The notes under the pieces were generated by a model. That model was not told the origin of the DNA, did no database searches, and saw nothing but the letters and a program-made list of their open reading frames with translations. Shown here piece after piece: positions 37,371-47,324 of a stretch of 64,000 bases of DNA. This DNA comes from Niallia circulans NBRC 13626 (GTDB lineage Bacteria; Bacillota; Bacilli; Bacillales; Cytobacillaceae), in contig NZ_BCVE01000003.1 of the NCBI RefSeq assembly GCF_001591585.1, forward strand, positions 186,001 to 250,000, given 5' to 3'. A program made the translations under genes and the position numbers. The number at the start of each line of letters is the position of its first letter. Position 1 is the first letter of the stretch.

Positions 37371-37399
37371 ACTTTAACATATTAGGAAAGAGAAAACAA
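37371..37399 (-). promoter_or_regulatory. Promoter of the hisS leader
   Basis: On the minus strand TTGTTT (37394-37399), 17 bases, TAAAGT (37371-37376). Transcription would start near 37364, about 18 bases before the leader-peptide ATG. Confidence 0.5.
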
Positions 37400-37470
37400 T
37401 AGCCACTTATTATACCGTTCCTTTATGTCCATATATGATACTATCTTAATTAGATTGGTAGGTGACAATA

Positions 37471-38109
37471 ATGATAAAAGAAGTATGTGTAGAAAACTTC
37501 ACCCTTGTTCCAAGCGCCATCCAAAAAGGGGCAGATCGAATTGAGTTATGCGATAACCTTTCTGTTGGAGGAACAACAGTAAGCTATGGCGTTGCGGCAA
37601 AAACGATTTCCTATTGCAGAAACACCAATACAAAGGTGATGGCTATCATTCGCCCAAGAGGCGGAAACTTTATTTATAACGAGCATGAGATAGATATTAT
37701 GCGCCAAGATATCCACCTTTTTAAAGAGCTTGGTATAAATGGAGCTGTAATCGGCTGCTTGAATAAAGCTAACTGGATTGATGAAGAAGCGCTGGAGAAA
37801 TGCATAGACGCTGCCGCTGGGATGGAGATTACCTTTCATATGGCCTTTGATGAAATTGCTCCTCAGCTAAAATGGCAAGCAATTGATTGGCTCGCATCCC
37901 ATGGCGTGCACCGTATTTTAACGCATGGCGGCCCTCTATCAACCAGAATAGAGAACAATCTGCCTGCACTAAAAAGTTATATAGAATATGCTGCTGAAAA
38001 AATTATTATTATTCCTGGCGGCGGAATAACATCTGCTAACCTGCCGTTGCTTTCTTCGGAGTTAGGAATGAAAGAAGCGCATGGGACAAGAATTTTGGGG
38101 AATTTATAA
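37471..38109 (+). CDS. cutC: CutC family protein (copper homeostasis)
   Basis: A 212-residue TIM-barrel protein. CutC was linked to copper tolerance in E. coli but its biochemical role remains unclear. Family motifs ADRIELCDNLSVGG, VMAIIRPRGGNFIYN, EMDI/EIDIMRQDI, ITFHMAFDEI and RILTHGGP are all visible, and the end is IIIPGGGITSANLPLL. The start is ATG 37471 after AGGTG; a GTG three codons earlier is part of that site. It is divergent from the hisS leader. A terminator follows. Confidence 0.9.
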   Translation: MIKEVCVENFTLVPSAIQKGADRIELCDNLSVGGTTVSYGVAAKTISYCRNTNTKVMAIIRPRGGNFIYNEHEIDIMRQDIHLFKELGINGAVIGCLNKANWIDEEALEKCIDAAAGMEITFHMAFDEIAPQLKWQAIDWLASHGVHRILTHGGPLSTRIENNLPALKSYIEYAAEKIIIIPGGGITSANLPLLSSELGMKEAHGTRILGNL

Positions 38110-38147
38110 TTTTCCTAAAGAGGCATCCTTCTTTCATGAAAACAGCA

Positions 38148-38182
38148 AAGGGACTATCCCTAAATGGACAGTCCCTTCTTTT
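38148..38182. terminator. Terminator between cutC and the esterase
   Basis: Stem AAGGGACT/AGTCCCTT (38148-38155 with 38170-38177) plus inner TCC/GGA pairing, then CTTTT. It serves cutC and overlaps the 3' end of the converging esterase frame. Confidence 0.75.
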
Positions 38183-38940
38183 AATTATTCGCTTCTTTAT
38201 AGTTCTCATCAAACCATTTTAATACAATCTGAATTGTTTTATCCCAAAATGCCCAGTTATGATCTCCCGGCATTTCAATATAATGAAAATCTCTTATTTT
38301 CTTTTGCGCTTTCTCTCTAAACTTTAAGTTATCCTGATAAAGGAAGTCTTCTGTACCACATATTTGCAGCATTTTCACCTGGCTATCTTCTTTTAGCTTC
38401 TCCAAAAGATAGAATAAGTCATTTTCACTGCCAGCCAGTTGCTGAATAGATCCAAAAATATCTGCAAATGCTTTGTCTCTATCTTTATCCCTCTTCCACA
38501 ATTCCACGGCATCCATTGCTCCTGATAAAGAGGCAAAGCTGTTGAAGCGATTGGGAAAAGTGAGAGCCAATTTCGTTGCTCCATAGCCGCCCATGGATAG
38601 TCCAGCAACAAAGCTAGCCTCTTTCTGATCGGAAATACGAAACCACTTTCTCACTAATGCAGGTAATTCTTCCGATAAAAACGTCCAATAGCGATTTCCA
38701 TTTACCATATCTGCATAGTAACTTAAATCCACTTGAGGCATCGCAATCGCAAATTCATACTCTGACGCATATCTTTCTAGTGATGTAGCAGTTAACCAAG
38801 CTTCGTCATCATCAGACCAGCCATGTAACAGATAGATAACAGGAATAAGGGGGGCTATTCCCTTTATCAGGTAGATAAATATTCATAGAAGTTGCTTTTC
38901 CTAAAACTTCAGAACGAAAATTCACTTTAGAGACAGCCAT
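38181..38940 (-). pseudogene. EstA-like esterase, frameshifted in a C6 run
   Basis: An alpha/beta hydrolase of the tributyrin esterase / FrmB-like family (about 255 residues). GGGGTGG precedes an ATG at 38940, and the N-terminus reads normally (FRSEVLGKATSMNIYLP) until a six-C run on the minus strand (G6 near 38849-38854), after which the frame is lost. Removing one C restores IPVIYLLHGWSDDDEAW and joins the remaining 186-residue frame with the nucleophile elbow GLSMGGYG and catalytic His in GDHNWAFW. It follows the LacI gene by 10 bases, so it belongs to the 1,2-beta-glucan operon, perhaps removing acyl groups from oligosaccharides. Confidence 0.8.
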
Positions 38941-38950
38941 TTTTCCACCC

Positions 38951-39922
38951 CTACTTTTTATTAGAAATAAATGATTTTCCTTCTACAAAACTGGTAATTA
39001 TCCATTCATCCTCGACTTCTTCATTATTTATCAACTGAACCACTTTTTCCGCTGCAACCATTCCCCAACGATGTTTGGAATAAGAAATTGTCGCTAATGA
39101 CGGATTAAGAAAAGAGCCAATTTCTATATTATCAAATCCAATAAGGGAAATATCTGTGCCTATCTTTCTATCTTTATCTTTAAAATATTTATAAATCCCT
39201 ACAGCCATTTCATCATTAAAAGAAAAAATAGTAATCGGTGAGCATGTCATCTTCGAATGAATGATTTCTGCTGCTGCATAACCCGATTCCTCCGTAAATG
39301 CAGAGGGAATAACCTCATATTCTACGCCATAGCGTGCTAATTCGCGTTCACTTGCCTCCAGCCTCTGCCGGCTATCAAACGCTTTTTCTGGACCTGTTAC
39401 CAAATAAACTTTTCCCAGATTACTTGAAATTATTTTTTCCACCGCAAGCGTTGCTCCGCCTTTATTATCCAATAACACTTTTCTAACATTAGGACAACTA
39501 ATTTCTCGATCCAGCACAACTAAAGAGTGGCCTCGATTAGCAAATTGAATAATTTCATCCGTGCTAAAGGTCCAATCTAGAATAATACCCCCATCTACCA
39601 TTCTTTCCGGAAGAAACAGATGGGACTTCTGCCCACTGCAAACAATCATATCGTAGTTGTAATAGGCAAGACCCCGTTTAATTCCTTCTAATAGCTCTCC
39701 ATAGAAGCTCCCGCCATAATCTGCAAGATAGACAGCTATAATTTTTGTTTCCTGCTTTTTCAATGTTCTCGCTGCCATATTAGGAATATAATTGAGCTCA
39801 TTTGCAATAGCAGTTATTCTTGCACGAGTGGCTTCCGTTACCTTTGGACTGCCATTTAGTGCATAGGATACGGTAGAAATAGAAACACCAGCTGCCTTAG
39901 CTATATCTTTAATCCCTACCAT
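38951..39922 (-). CDS. LacI-family transcriptional regulator of the oligoglucan operon
   Basis: 323 residues. The N-terminal helix-turn-helix IKDIAKAAGVSISTVSYALNGSPKVTEATR has the typical hinge helix (ANELNYIPNMAARTL), and the rest is a periplasmic-binding-protein-like sugar-sensing domain. The start is ATG 39922 after AAGGGG; a GTG three codons earlier overlaps that site. It lies between the phosphorylase and the esterase. The two GAAACGTTTC palindromes at the operon promoter are its likely operators, with a beta-1,2-gluco-oligosaccharide as likely inducer. Confidence 0.92.
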   Translation of the reverse strand: MVGIKDIAKAAGVSISTVSYALNGSPKVTEATRARITAIANELNYIPNMAARTLKKQETKIIAVYLADYGGSFYGELLEGIKRGLAYYNYDMIVCSGQKSHLFLPERMVDGGIILDWTFSTDEIIQFANRGHSLVVLDREISCPNVRKVLLDNKGGATLAVEKIISSNLGKVYLVTGPEKAFDSRQRLEASERELARYGVEYEVIPSAFTEESGYAAAEIIHSKMTCSPITIFSFNDEMAVGIYKYFKDKDRKIGTDISLIGFDNIEIGSFLNPSLATISYSKHRWGMVAAEKVVQLINNEEVEDEWIITSFVEGKSFISNKK

Positions 39923-39940
39923 TGCCTTCACCCCTTCCTA

Positions 39941-42900
39941 TTAGCAGTATACTTCTAATATATTTTCTTGTTGTAATACTTTCTTCATTGCTTCCTTATT
40001 TAAGCATATTCCACCCTGCCGATAAAGATTATCTTCTAGTCTGTTCTCTAGAACATTTCCATTAAAGATCGCCTTCCTATCTTTAGACCTAAGTATATAC
40101 TTAATCTCTACAGGCTTATCTAATAATTGAAATGTTACAGTTAAACCATTTAAGCTTTCTGGCAGAACTGGATCAATAATAACCTCTGCAGCTGTTTGGC
40201 GAATCCCTAACACATTGCTTATTAACTGATTAATATAAATTCCTGGCCCGCTGGAGTATATACGCCAGCCGCCTTTTACAGGAATACCGCTATTTTTAAG
40301 TTTACCAAAATTCTCTTGTGCTTCATACCTCGTTTTGAAATCGCCATCAGAACTGCTGAAATAAACATTACTCTGCCGAATAGCTGCATTTTCTACACGA
40401 TCTTTGAGACCAATTGGATTAATCGTATTTAATCCTTTCCATGTTTCTTCTGCTTTCCCTAACTTCGCCATTGCTTCCGTAAAACGAATATGGGCGTGTA
40501 CATATTGCAAACCAATTTCCCTTCCAAAGTTAGCAGCCTGTTCCGCACGTTTAAAGTTAGTGCTTACGCCGCCTTTATAAGATGCAGGCCGATTCATTAA
40601 CCGCACTCCATCCGGAAAATATAAATTTTCTTTTATAATTTGATAATGATGTTCGGCCATCTCCGGTGTGATTAATTCCGCAATCATACTTCTTGTCATG
40701 GGTAATAATCGGTATTGAATATTTGTCTTTTTATCATCTGGATGTATCATTAATTCCACATGATCCGAATCCTCCATATAGACAAATCCTGGAATAGTAT
40801 CTGTGCTTAAAATAAAACGGTTAAAGTCCGCTTTAATATTTTTAGCCAAATCAAAAAGGTATGCTGCATACAGATTATCATAGCTCTCTAACGCTCTCGC
40901 TAAATTACGGATTGTCTGGTAGGTAAGCGCTACTGTCCAGCTGCTAGCCATATTTTTCTTTAACCTGCTATCATATGGCTGTAATGTATCATCCCAATCT
41001 CCATCTCCATAACAGGATAAAAACGTATTCGGCAGAAAATTTTCCTCTATATAGTGGATTTGCTTCTTAACATGCTCCATTAACGGATAAGACTCTTCTG
41101 TTTTCGCAAATGTATCCCGATCTGTAAATGGAATAGACTCCGCTAATATGCTCGTATCGCCTGTAAATGTTAAATAATCTCCAACTACCTTTAACGGCCA
41201 TACAATAACATCGCCATGACTTTCATCTGCTTTAATCTTTTCAAAGCGATCAAACATAAACCACTGCGGCCAATTCCCATCATTTTCGAATTGGTTTGCA
41301 TATACTTTTTTCAAAATCTCACGGACAATTTCAGGGCGATTAACAGCAAAGAAATATTCCACCGGCCCCTGTGAAACGTCCCTTGTTCCCCATGCAGCCC
41401 CGCCATATTGCTCTAACCCATGCGGAGACAGATAATGGACTAGCATATTATGAGAATACCATCTACTAAGCAGATTCATTCTCTCTACTTCTTCTTGGAT
41501 GAGCGGATTCTCATGCTTCATCTGAAAACCATTTAATAATCCATCCAGATAACGTTCATAGCTTTCCGTCTCTATACTTTCGATCTTTTGATGATGCTGA
41601 TAATTTCCTCTGTGCAAATTCCCCTGAATAGTAAGGTTTACGGTATGTTCTTGCAGCAATTCTAACATGACTAGCGGGAAGTCAGATCCTTCCTTAAGAG
41701 AAACAAAAACCGTTTCATCCTTCAACGTAAAGGGTTGTTCAACATGGATATGATAAGTTAGCTCTGGATAGCCTTGATCGACAGTTGAACTTGGTGTGCC
41801 ATTAAATGTGATGACTTGATTTGATTGTTCCCATTTAAACGGTACAGAATCCTCTCCATCATTCATTAAAATATGATTACTAATGACGAAATCATATTTT
41901 TTCCCTTTTTTACTCTCGATGCTCAGCTTAATCTCATGCTCTTCAACAGAGGTATAATTTGTCACTGTAATCAAGTCGTCCGCAAGCTTGTAATACCATT
42001 TAGCAACATTAAAGCCCATTTCAAATGCAGATGGCATAGCTAATAACTGCCACTGATTATTTATTTTTATATAAATCCGTTGACCAGATTTCTTCATTAT
42101 ATTAAGTGAATTTCTATTATTGCTCATCATTTTGTTCATGGAAGTGTTCCCTAAAACAATTTGGGAATTAAAAATTCCATACATATAGACCGTTGTAGCC
42201 ATTACCGGTTTATCTACTACTAAGTCAGTTCCGCTTAAAAGGATATGACCATGCGGCCTTTCCATTTGAACTTCCTTTTCCTTTAATACAACATGACGTT
42301 GATTATCGGTAAAAAAGGACAAAAGTTTTTGATCTACTATCTCTTTTTCTAGTTGAATACCAAATAACTCATCTATTTCCTCAGGAGTCAACCTTTCTGT
42401 TTTGATAACTTGATTAACGATACACGTCATTTTATTTACTGGTTTTGTAACCTGTTCCAACTTGCTTGCTTCTACCCAAATTTTTTCTATTTGTTCCGTA
42501 GTAAAACAAGGTTTCTCTACGGCTGCTGGATGGTTTTCCAAGATAGAACCATAAAAAACGAACGATTGCTTCTCTTGTACATTTCGTTTCTCTGTTTGCA
42601 GGGCCGCATAAGCCATTTCATACTGATAAACCTCTGTTGGAAGGCTTTCTCTCTGTAATGCCTCAGGAATATTTGTTTCTTTGTAGGACTTTCCAAAGAA
42701 TTGGTATCCATCTGTACTAAATCCAATTGTTTTTTGCAAACATCCTTGTTGTAGATACGGAAATTTACCCTCTTGCGGCTGATTTTGTCTGGAGCAAATT
42801 GTATATCCGTGCTGTGAATCGATGTAATGATCGATATATTGAGACACATACGCTTCATTTGATTGAACGGCTCCTTTTGCCGCAATGCCAATATCCTGTC

Positions 42901-43255
42901 CATATAATAAGTCTACTGTTTGATTCCCTTGTAAAGAAACTTCCCAGAACCATACATCCTGTAAAGTTAATATAAATTTAACTTCATAGGATACTCCTTG
43001 AAAGGTGCCATTCCAAATTAATACACGCTCACCTACTGCCAGCTTGCTATCCGATTGAATACCTAGTAATGGTGTTGAAAGAATTGTCCCATTTTTAAAC
43101 ACACGCAAATAGATCTGGTTAGCACTGCCATCTAATAAATTCCCTATGAGTTGGTTAACCATTATATCCTTATGACAAATCTCATATATATCCCCGCTAG
43201 GAAGAAATGAAAATGTCGTATTATTCCCATTCAATGTAACTATTTGAGTATTCAT
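39941..43255 (-). CDS. GH94 1,2-beta-oligoglucan phosphorylase-like enzyme
   Basis: A 1104-residue glycoside phosphorylase-like protein. Length, domain order and neighbours match the Listeria innocua 1,2-beta-oligoglucan phosphorylase (Lin1839), which cleaves sophoro-oligosaccharides with phosphate to alpha-glucose 1-phosphate. An N-terminal beta-sandwich part (about 1-560) is followed by a linker and an (alpha/alpha)6 catalytic barrel. The segment YGDGDWDDTLQPYD (around residue 750) is where the general acid aspartate lies in GH94 enzymes. There is no signal peptide, so it acts in the cytoplasm after uptake. Substrate assignment is by recognition of the family and operon; cellobiose or chitobiose phosphorylases are shorter (about 800). 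Confidence 0.85.
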   Translation of the reverse strand: MNTQIVTLNGNNTTFSFLPSGDIYEICHKDIMVNQLIGNLLDGSANQIYLRVFKNGTILSTPLLGIQSDSKLAVGERVLIWNGTFQGVSYEVKFILTLQDVWFWEVSLQGNQTVDLLYGQDIGIAAKGAVQSNEAYVSQYIDHYIDSQHGYTICSRQNQPQEGKFPYLQQGCLQKTIGFSTDGYQFFGKSYKETNIPEALQRESLPTEVYQYEMAYAALQTEKRNVQEKQSFVFYGSILENHPAAVEKPCFTTEQIEKIWVEASKLEQVTKPVNKMTCIVNQVIKTERLTPEEIDELFGIQLEKEIVDQKLLSFFTDNQRHVVLKEKEVQMERPHGHILLSGTDLVVDKPVMATTVYMYGIFNSQIVLGNTSMNKMMSNNRNSLNIMKKSGQRIYIKINNQWQLLAMPSAFEMGFNVAKWYYKLADDLITVTNYTSVEEHEIKLSIESKKGKKYDFVISNHILMNDGEDSVPFKWEQSNQVITFNGTPSSTVDQGYPELTYHIHVEQPFTLKDETVFVSLKEGSDFPLVMLELLQEHTVNLTIQGNLHRGNYQHHQKIESIETESYERYLDGLLNGFQMKHENPLIQEEVERMNLLSRWYSHNMLVHYLSPHGLEQYGGAAWGTRDVSQGPVEYFFAVNRPEIVREILKKVYANQFENDGNWPQWFMFDRFEKIKADESHGDVIVWPLKVVGDYLTFTGDTSILAESIPFTDRDTFAKTEESYPLMEHVKKQIHYIEENFLPNTFLSCYGDGDWDDTLQPYDSRLKKNMASSWTVALTYQTIRNLARALESYDNLYAAYLFDLAKNIKADFNRFILSTDTIPGFVYMEDSDHVELMIHPDDKKTNIQYRLLPMTRSMIAELITPEMAEHHYQIIKENLYFPDGVRLMNRPASYKGGVSTNFKRAEQAANFGREIGLQYVHAHIRFTEAMAKLGKAEETWKGLNTINPIGLKDRVENAAIRQSNVYFSSSDGDFKTRYEAQENFGKLKNSGIPVKGGWRIYSSGPGIYINQLISNVLGIRQTAAEVIIDPVLPESLNGLTVTFQLLDKPVEIKYILRSKDRKAIFNGNVLENRLEDNLYRQGGICLNKEAMKKVLQQENILEVYC

Positions 43256-43265
43256 ATCTTCATCC

Positions 43266-45425
43266 CTATCCTCTTATCTTTTTTAATTTAAAACATTTTG
43301 ATTGAAGTTCTATGCTATTTGGACCAACCATTACTTCAAAATCGCCATCATCACTGATGAATTGCATATTTCTGTGGGTATATCGAAGCTGCTTCTCCGA
43401 AATAATAAATGTTACCACTTGCTTTTCTCCGTTTTCTAAATAAACTTGCTTAAAGTCCTTTAATTCCTTAACAGGACGCACCACTTCTCCGACTAGATCA
43501 CGAATATAAAGCTGGACCGTTTCTGTGACAGGATAGTTGCCTCTATTCTCCACTTCCACCGTAACTGTCACGGCTTCATTCTCCGATATGGTCTCTTTAT
43601 CTACTTGCAAATTGTTATAAACAACTTCGCTGTAGCTTAATCCATAGCCAAATGGATAACGTGCATAATTTGAAACATCCAAGTATTTAGAAACATATTT
43701 TTCGTCCGGATTCTCTTCATAAGGACGACCTGTATTATCTCCATTGTAGTAAACTGGCACTTGCCCCACATTTTCTGGGAAACTCATGCTTAAACGTCCA
43801 CTTGGGTTTACATCTCCATATAAAATGTCACTCAGTGCATTTCCACCTTCTGTACCAGGGAACCACGCTTCTAAAATGGCAGCTGCTCCATCTAGCTCAC
43901 TAATATCTAACGGTCGGCCATTATACAGCGTAACGATTATCGGTTTACCTGTATCCTTTAATTGCTTAAAAAGCTTTATCTGTTCTTTCGGCAAGGAAAT
44001 ATTACTTCGGCTGGCCGCCTCTCCACTCATCCATTCTTGTTCCCCTAAAGCTAATACAACGACTTCTGCATGACTCGCTGCTTTTAGTGCACTTGAAATC
44101 ATGTCTTCTGATAGTTCAAAGTAATCACAAGGTACTTCTGCTGAGAGAATATTAGCAGATTTCGTTTGCATCCCTTCAAGTAACGACACAGCTTCATCCA
44201 TTTTCCCTTGCCATGACCAAGCTCCTAAAATATCCTGTGAATCTGCTCCCGGTCCGACAACTGCTACTTTTTGATTGGCAGATAACGGCAGGACTCCATT
44301 GTTTTCTAGCAATACAATTGATTTTGCTGCTATTTCTCTGGATGCATTTCGATGAGATTGTGACAGTATTACTTCTTTTTCCCGATCCGCATCTGCTCCG
44401 CGATGAGGATTTTCAAATAACCCTAAATCATTTTTCAATTCTAAAATTCTTAGCACTGCTTCATTTAAAAGTTTTTCGTCTACTACTTCTTCCTCTACTA
44501 ACTCCTTTAAATAGTGAGCATAACAAGTGGTCATCATCTCAATATCTACTCCTGCCTTTATGGCAAGCTCCGCAGCCTTTTTTTCATTTCCAGCTACGCC
44601 ATGAGCAATCAATTCCTTCACTGCTCCCCAATCAGATATTACTACCCCATCAAAACCAAACTGTTCCCTTAATATTTTTCTAAAAAGCCACTCATTCCCA
44701 GTTGCGGGAATCCCGTCCACTGTATTAAAGGAGGTCATTACTAATTTAGCACCTGCATCAATAGCAGCTTTGTAACTCGGTAAATAGCTTTCCCTTAGTT
44801 GCCGTTCAGACATATCGACCGTATTATAGTCTCTTCCTCCTACTGGAGCACCATATGCAGCAAAATGCTTTACACAGGCCGCTAGTCGTTCTGTATCGCT
44901 TTTCAAGTCTTCTCCTTGATAGCCGTGCACTAACGCTTTCGCAAATTCACTATTTAAATGAGCATCTTCTCCTGTTGATTCCATCACTCTCCCCCATCTA
45001 GGGTCGCGCACTAAGTCAACCATCGGTGAAAAGGTTACATGTAAACCAGATACACTAGCTTCTAATGCAGAAATTCGCGCCATTTTTTCCGCAGCTTCTA
45101 AACTCCAGGAACTCCCTAAACCTAAAGGAATGGGGAAAATCGTTCGAAATCCATGGATAATGTCAGCCATCATTAAGGTTGGAATTCCTAAGCGATGCTT
45201 TTTCATATATTCCTTTTGGATACGAATAGCTTCTTCAGCTCCCGATAAACCTAATGTAGAGCCAGCTTGTTTGATATTTTCTTCTGTTAACCCTAAATCA
45301 GTTAAAGGTCCTGTCATTTCTTCACTTTTTTTTGTATAAAAATCGGCAGAAAGCTGTAGAAGCTGATCTACCTTTTCCTCTACTGTCATTTCATCCACTA
45401 ATTTAACTAAATCTTCTTGTCTCAT
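43266..45425 (-). CDS. GH3 beta-glucosidase
   Basis: 719 residues, with no signal peptide, so intracellular. GH3 N-terminal barrel with nucleophile D265 (GVVISDWGAVKEL) and the conserved KHFAAYG substrate-binding motif; the second alpha/beta domain contains GEQEWMSGEAASR, and a C-terminal fibronectin-III-like domain begins around NRGNYPVTETVQLYI. In the Listeria locus the equivalent GH3 enzyme acts on sophorose and 1,2-beta-gluco-oligosaccharides, completing what the phosphorylase leaves. AAGGAG before the ATG supports the start, and only 10 bases separate it from the GH94 gene. Confidence 0.9.
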   Translation of the reverse strand: MRQEDLVKLVDEMTVEEKVDQLLQLSADFYTKKSEEMTGPLTDLGLTEENIKQAGSTLGLSGAEEAIRIQKEYMKKHRLGIPTLMMADIIHGFRTIFPIPLGLGSSWSLEAAEKMARISALEASVSGLHVTFSPMVDLVRDPRWGRVMESTGEDAHLNSEFAKALVHGYQGEDLKSDTERLAACVKHFAAYGAPVGGRDYNTVDMSERQLRESYLPSYKAAIDAGAKLVMTSFNTVDGIPATGNEWLFRKILREQFGFDGVVISDWGAVKELIAHGVAGNEKKAAELAIKAGVDIEMMTTCYAHYLKELVEEEVVDEKLLNEAVLRILELKNDLGLFENPHRGADADREKEVILSQSHRNASREIAAKSIVLLENNGVLPLSANQKVAVVGPGADSQDILGAWSWQGKMDEAVSLLEGMQTKSANILSAEVPCDYFELSEDMISSALKAASHAEVVVLALGEQEWMSGEAASRSNISLPKEQIKLFKQLKDTGKPIIVTLYNGRPLDISELDGAAAILEAWFPGTEGGNALSDILYGDVNPSGRLSMSFPENVGQVPVYYNGDNTGRPYEENPDEKYVSKYLDVSNYARYPFGYGLSYSEVVYNNLQVDKETISENEAVTVTVEVENRGNYPVTETVQLYIRDLVGEVVRPVKELKDFKQVYLENGEKQVVTFIISEKQLRYTHRNMQFISDDGDFEVMVGPNSIELQSKCFKLKKIRG

Positions 45426-45436
45426 TTACATGCTCC

Positions 45437-46267
45437 TTACTTCAATCCTGATACATTGAATCCTTGCAGGATGTATTTTTGGAATATCATGAATACAATA
45501 ATGATTGGAATAATCATAAAGGTAGAACCAGCCATCTGCAGAGCATAATTGCTTGCATATTGTCCTTTTAAAAGCTGTAGACCAACAGATAATGTATAAT
45601 ACTTTTCATCATTAGCCATAATTAGCGGCCATAAGAAGGAATTCCACGCACCGATAAAGGTCAATATTCCCTGCACAGCTATAACCGGGCGTGAAACAGG
45701 CATAATTATTTTCCAAAATATTTTCCATTCACTCGCACCATCTAATCGAGCCGCTTCTAATAATTCGTTCGATATAGTAGACATAAACTGACGGAATAGG
45801 AAAATGGCAAAAGCCCCCACTAGACCCGGAAGAACAATCCCTGCCATTGTATTTGTTAAACCCATTGCGTTTAAAATCAAATAGACTGGAATCATTGTGA
45901 CTTGCCCAGGTATCATCATTGTCGCAAGCACTAAATAAAAGAGAATATTCTTTCCCTTGAAGTTATATTTTGCAAAGCCGTATCCTGCCATTGCGTTCAA
46001 AATTAGTCCGCCAAATGAGCATAGGACGATAATTAATGTATTTTTTAAATACACAGCAAAGTTAAACGCTAAAAACAATTCTTTAAAATTAGCAAAAGTA
46101 ATCTCCTGCGGCCAAATAGTTGGAGGAAACTGCATAATTTCTGCATCCGTTTTCAGGGAAGAAAGCAGCATCCAAATAAATGGTAAGACCATAAAAAATC
46201 CGCCAACAGTAAGAATAATTCCAACAATCCACTTTGAAGTTCTCATTTGCTTTTGAGATGTATGCAT
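45437..46267 (-). CDS. Carbohydrate ABC transporter permease (MalG type)
   Basis: A 276-residue inner-membrane permease with six predicted helices and the EAA loop EAARLDGASEWKIFWKIIMPVSRP. It pairs with the adjacent MalF-type permease to import the oligosaccharide. AGGAGG before the ATG supports the start. No ATPase is encoded in the operon; a shared MsmK/MsmX-type ATPase elsewhere is the usual solution in Bacillus. Confidence 0.93.
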   Translation of the reverse strand: MHTSQKQMRTSKWIVGIILTVGGFFMVLPFIWMLLSSLKTDAEIMQFPPTIWPQEITFANFKELFLAFNFAVYLKNTLIIVLCSFGGLILNAMAGYGFAKYNFKGKNILFYLVLATMMIPGQVTMIPVYLILNAMGLTNTMAGIVLPGLVGAFAIFLFRQFMSTISNELLEAARLDGASEWKIFWKIIMPVSRPVIAVQGILTFIGAWNSFLWPLIMANDEKYYTLSVGLQLLKGQYASNYALQMAGSTFMIIPIIIVFMIFQKYILQGFNVSGLK

Positions 46268-46279
46268 AGCTATTTCCTC

Positions 46280-47173
46280 CTATAATGATTCTTCATCACT
46301 CTTACGCTGAATGCGGAATTGAATCAAGGTAACGATAATAATCGCAATAAATAAAATAAATGACCCTGCCGCTGCATAACCAAACTTACTAAATTGGAAC
46401 CCGTTCCGGTAAATAAATAACGCAACGGAAGTAGTACTATCTAAAGGCCCGCCATTGGTCATAATAAACGGTTCTTCGAAAAACTGGAGCCAGCCAATCA
46501 TCGTCGTAATCGTTACAAAGAAAGTTGCAAACTTAAGCATTGGTATCGTAATTTGAAATAATTGTTGACGTCGATTAGCGCCATCTAATGAGGCAGCCTC
46601 ATAATATTCTTTCGGTATACCTTGAAGAGCCGCTAAAAAAATAATCATATTCGTACCAATTGCTCGCCATAAAGCAAGAATAATTAATGACACTTTCGCC
46701 ATTGTCGGATCTTGCAGCCACGGTACTGGAGAAACATTGATAAGAGACAGTAAATAGTTTAAAAATCCAAAGCTCGGGTTATAAAGATAACTCCAAACCA
46801 CTGCTACGGCGACCACATTTGTTATCGACGGCGTATAAAAAATCAACCGAAAAAATTGAAATATTTTATTTTCCCCGAAGTTAATCATAACCGCGATTCC
46901 TAAGGAACAGGCGATAACTAAAGGCACACCAATCACTACATAAAACAAGGTATTTCCAATAGACTTGAGGAAAACAGGATCTGTTAAGATTTCCTTGTAA
47001 TTACTTAATCCCACAAAATTGATCTGTGACCAATCCGCTAATCCAACTAAGCTGATATCTGTAAAACTAATAAAAAAAGCTACAACTATAGGAATTAAGG
47101 AAAACAACATTAGTAAGAGCAATGCAGGAGAAATGAATAAATATGGGGCTCTTTTACTAGTAAAGTTTCTCAA
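46280..47173 (-). CDS. Carbohydrate ABC transporter permease (MalF type)
   Basis: A 297-residue permease with six predicted helices and the EAA loop EYYEAASLDGANRRQQLFQITIP. It starts with TTG at 47173: GGAAGTG lies at the right distance and no ATG is available nearby. It lies between the binding-protein gene, from which it is separated by a stem-loop, and the second permease (12 bases). Confidence 0.92.
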   Translation of the reverse strand: MRNFTSKRAPYLFISPALLLLMLFSLIPIVVAFFISFTDISLVGLADWSQINFVGLSNYKEILTDPVFLKSIGNTLFYVVIGVPLVIACSLGIAVMINFGENKIFQFFRLIFYTPSITNVVAVAVVWSYLYNPSFGFLNYLLSLINVSPVPWLQDPTMAKVSLIILALWRAIGTNMIIFLAALQGIPKEYYEAASLDGANRRQQLFQITIPMLKFATFFVTITTMIGWLQFFEEPFIMTNGGPLDSTTSVALFIYRNGFQFSKFGYAAAGSFILFIAIIIVTLIQFRIQRKSDEESL

Positions 47174-47245
47174 TTTTAAAGCACTTCCTTTACTTTAAAT
47201 AGAAAGGAGCATCTCTTTAGAGAAAGATTCCTTTTAACACATTCA

Positions 47246-47269
47246 GATTAGAAAGATATTTTTCTAATC
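47246..47269 (-). terminator. Stem-loop between binding-protein and permease genes
   Basis: A perfect 9-bp stem GATTAGAAA/TTTCTAATC with a 6-base loop and no strong T tract. It is likely a partial terminator or message stabiliser that raises binding-protein output. Confidence 0.55.
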
Positions 47270-47324
47270 GAACGGTTTATTCAGATAGCTTCCTCTAATG
47301 TTTTAGATACTCCTTTCTGCTCAT

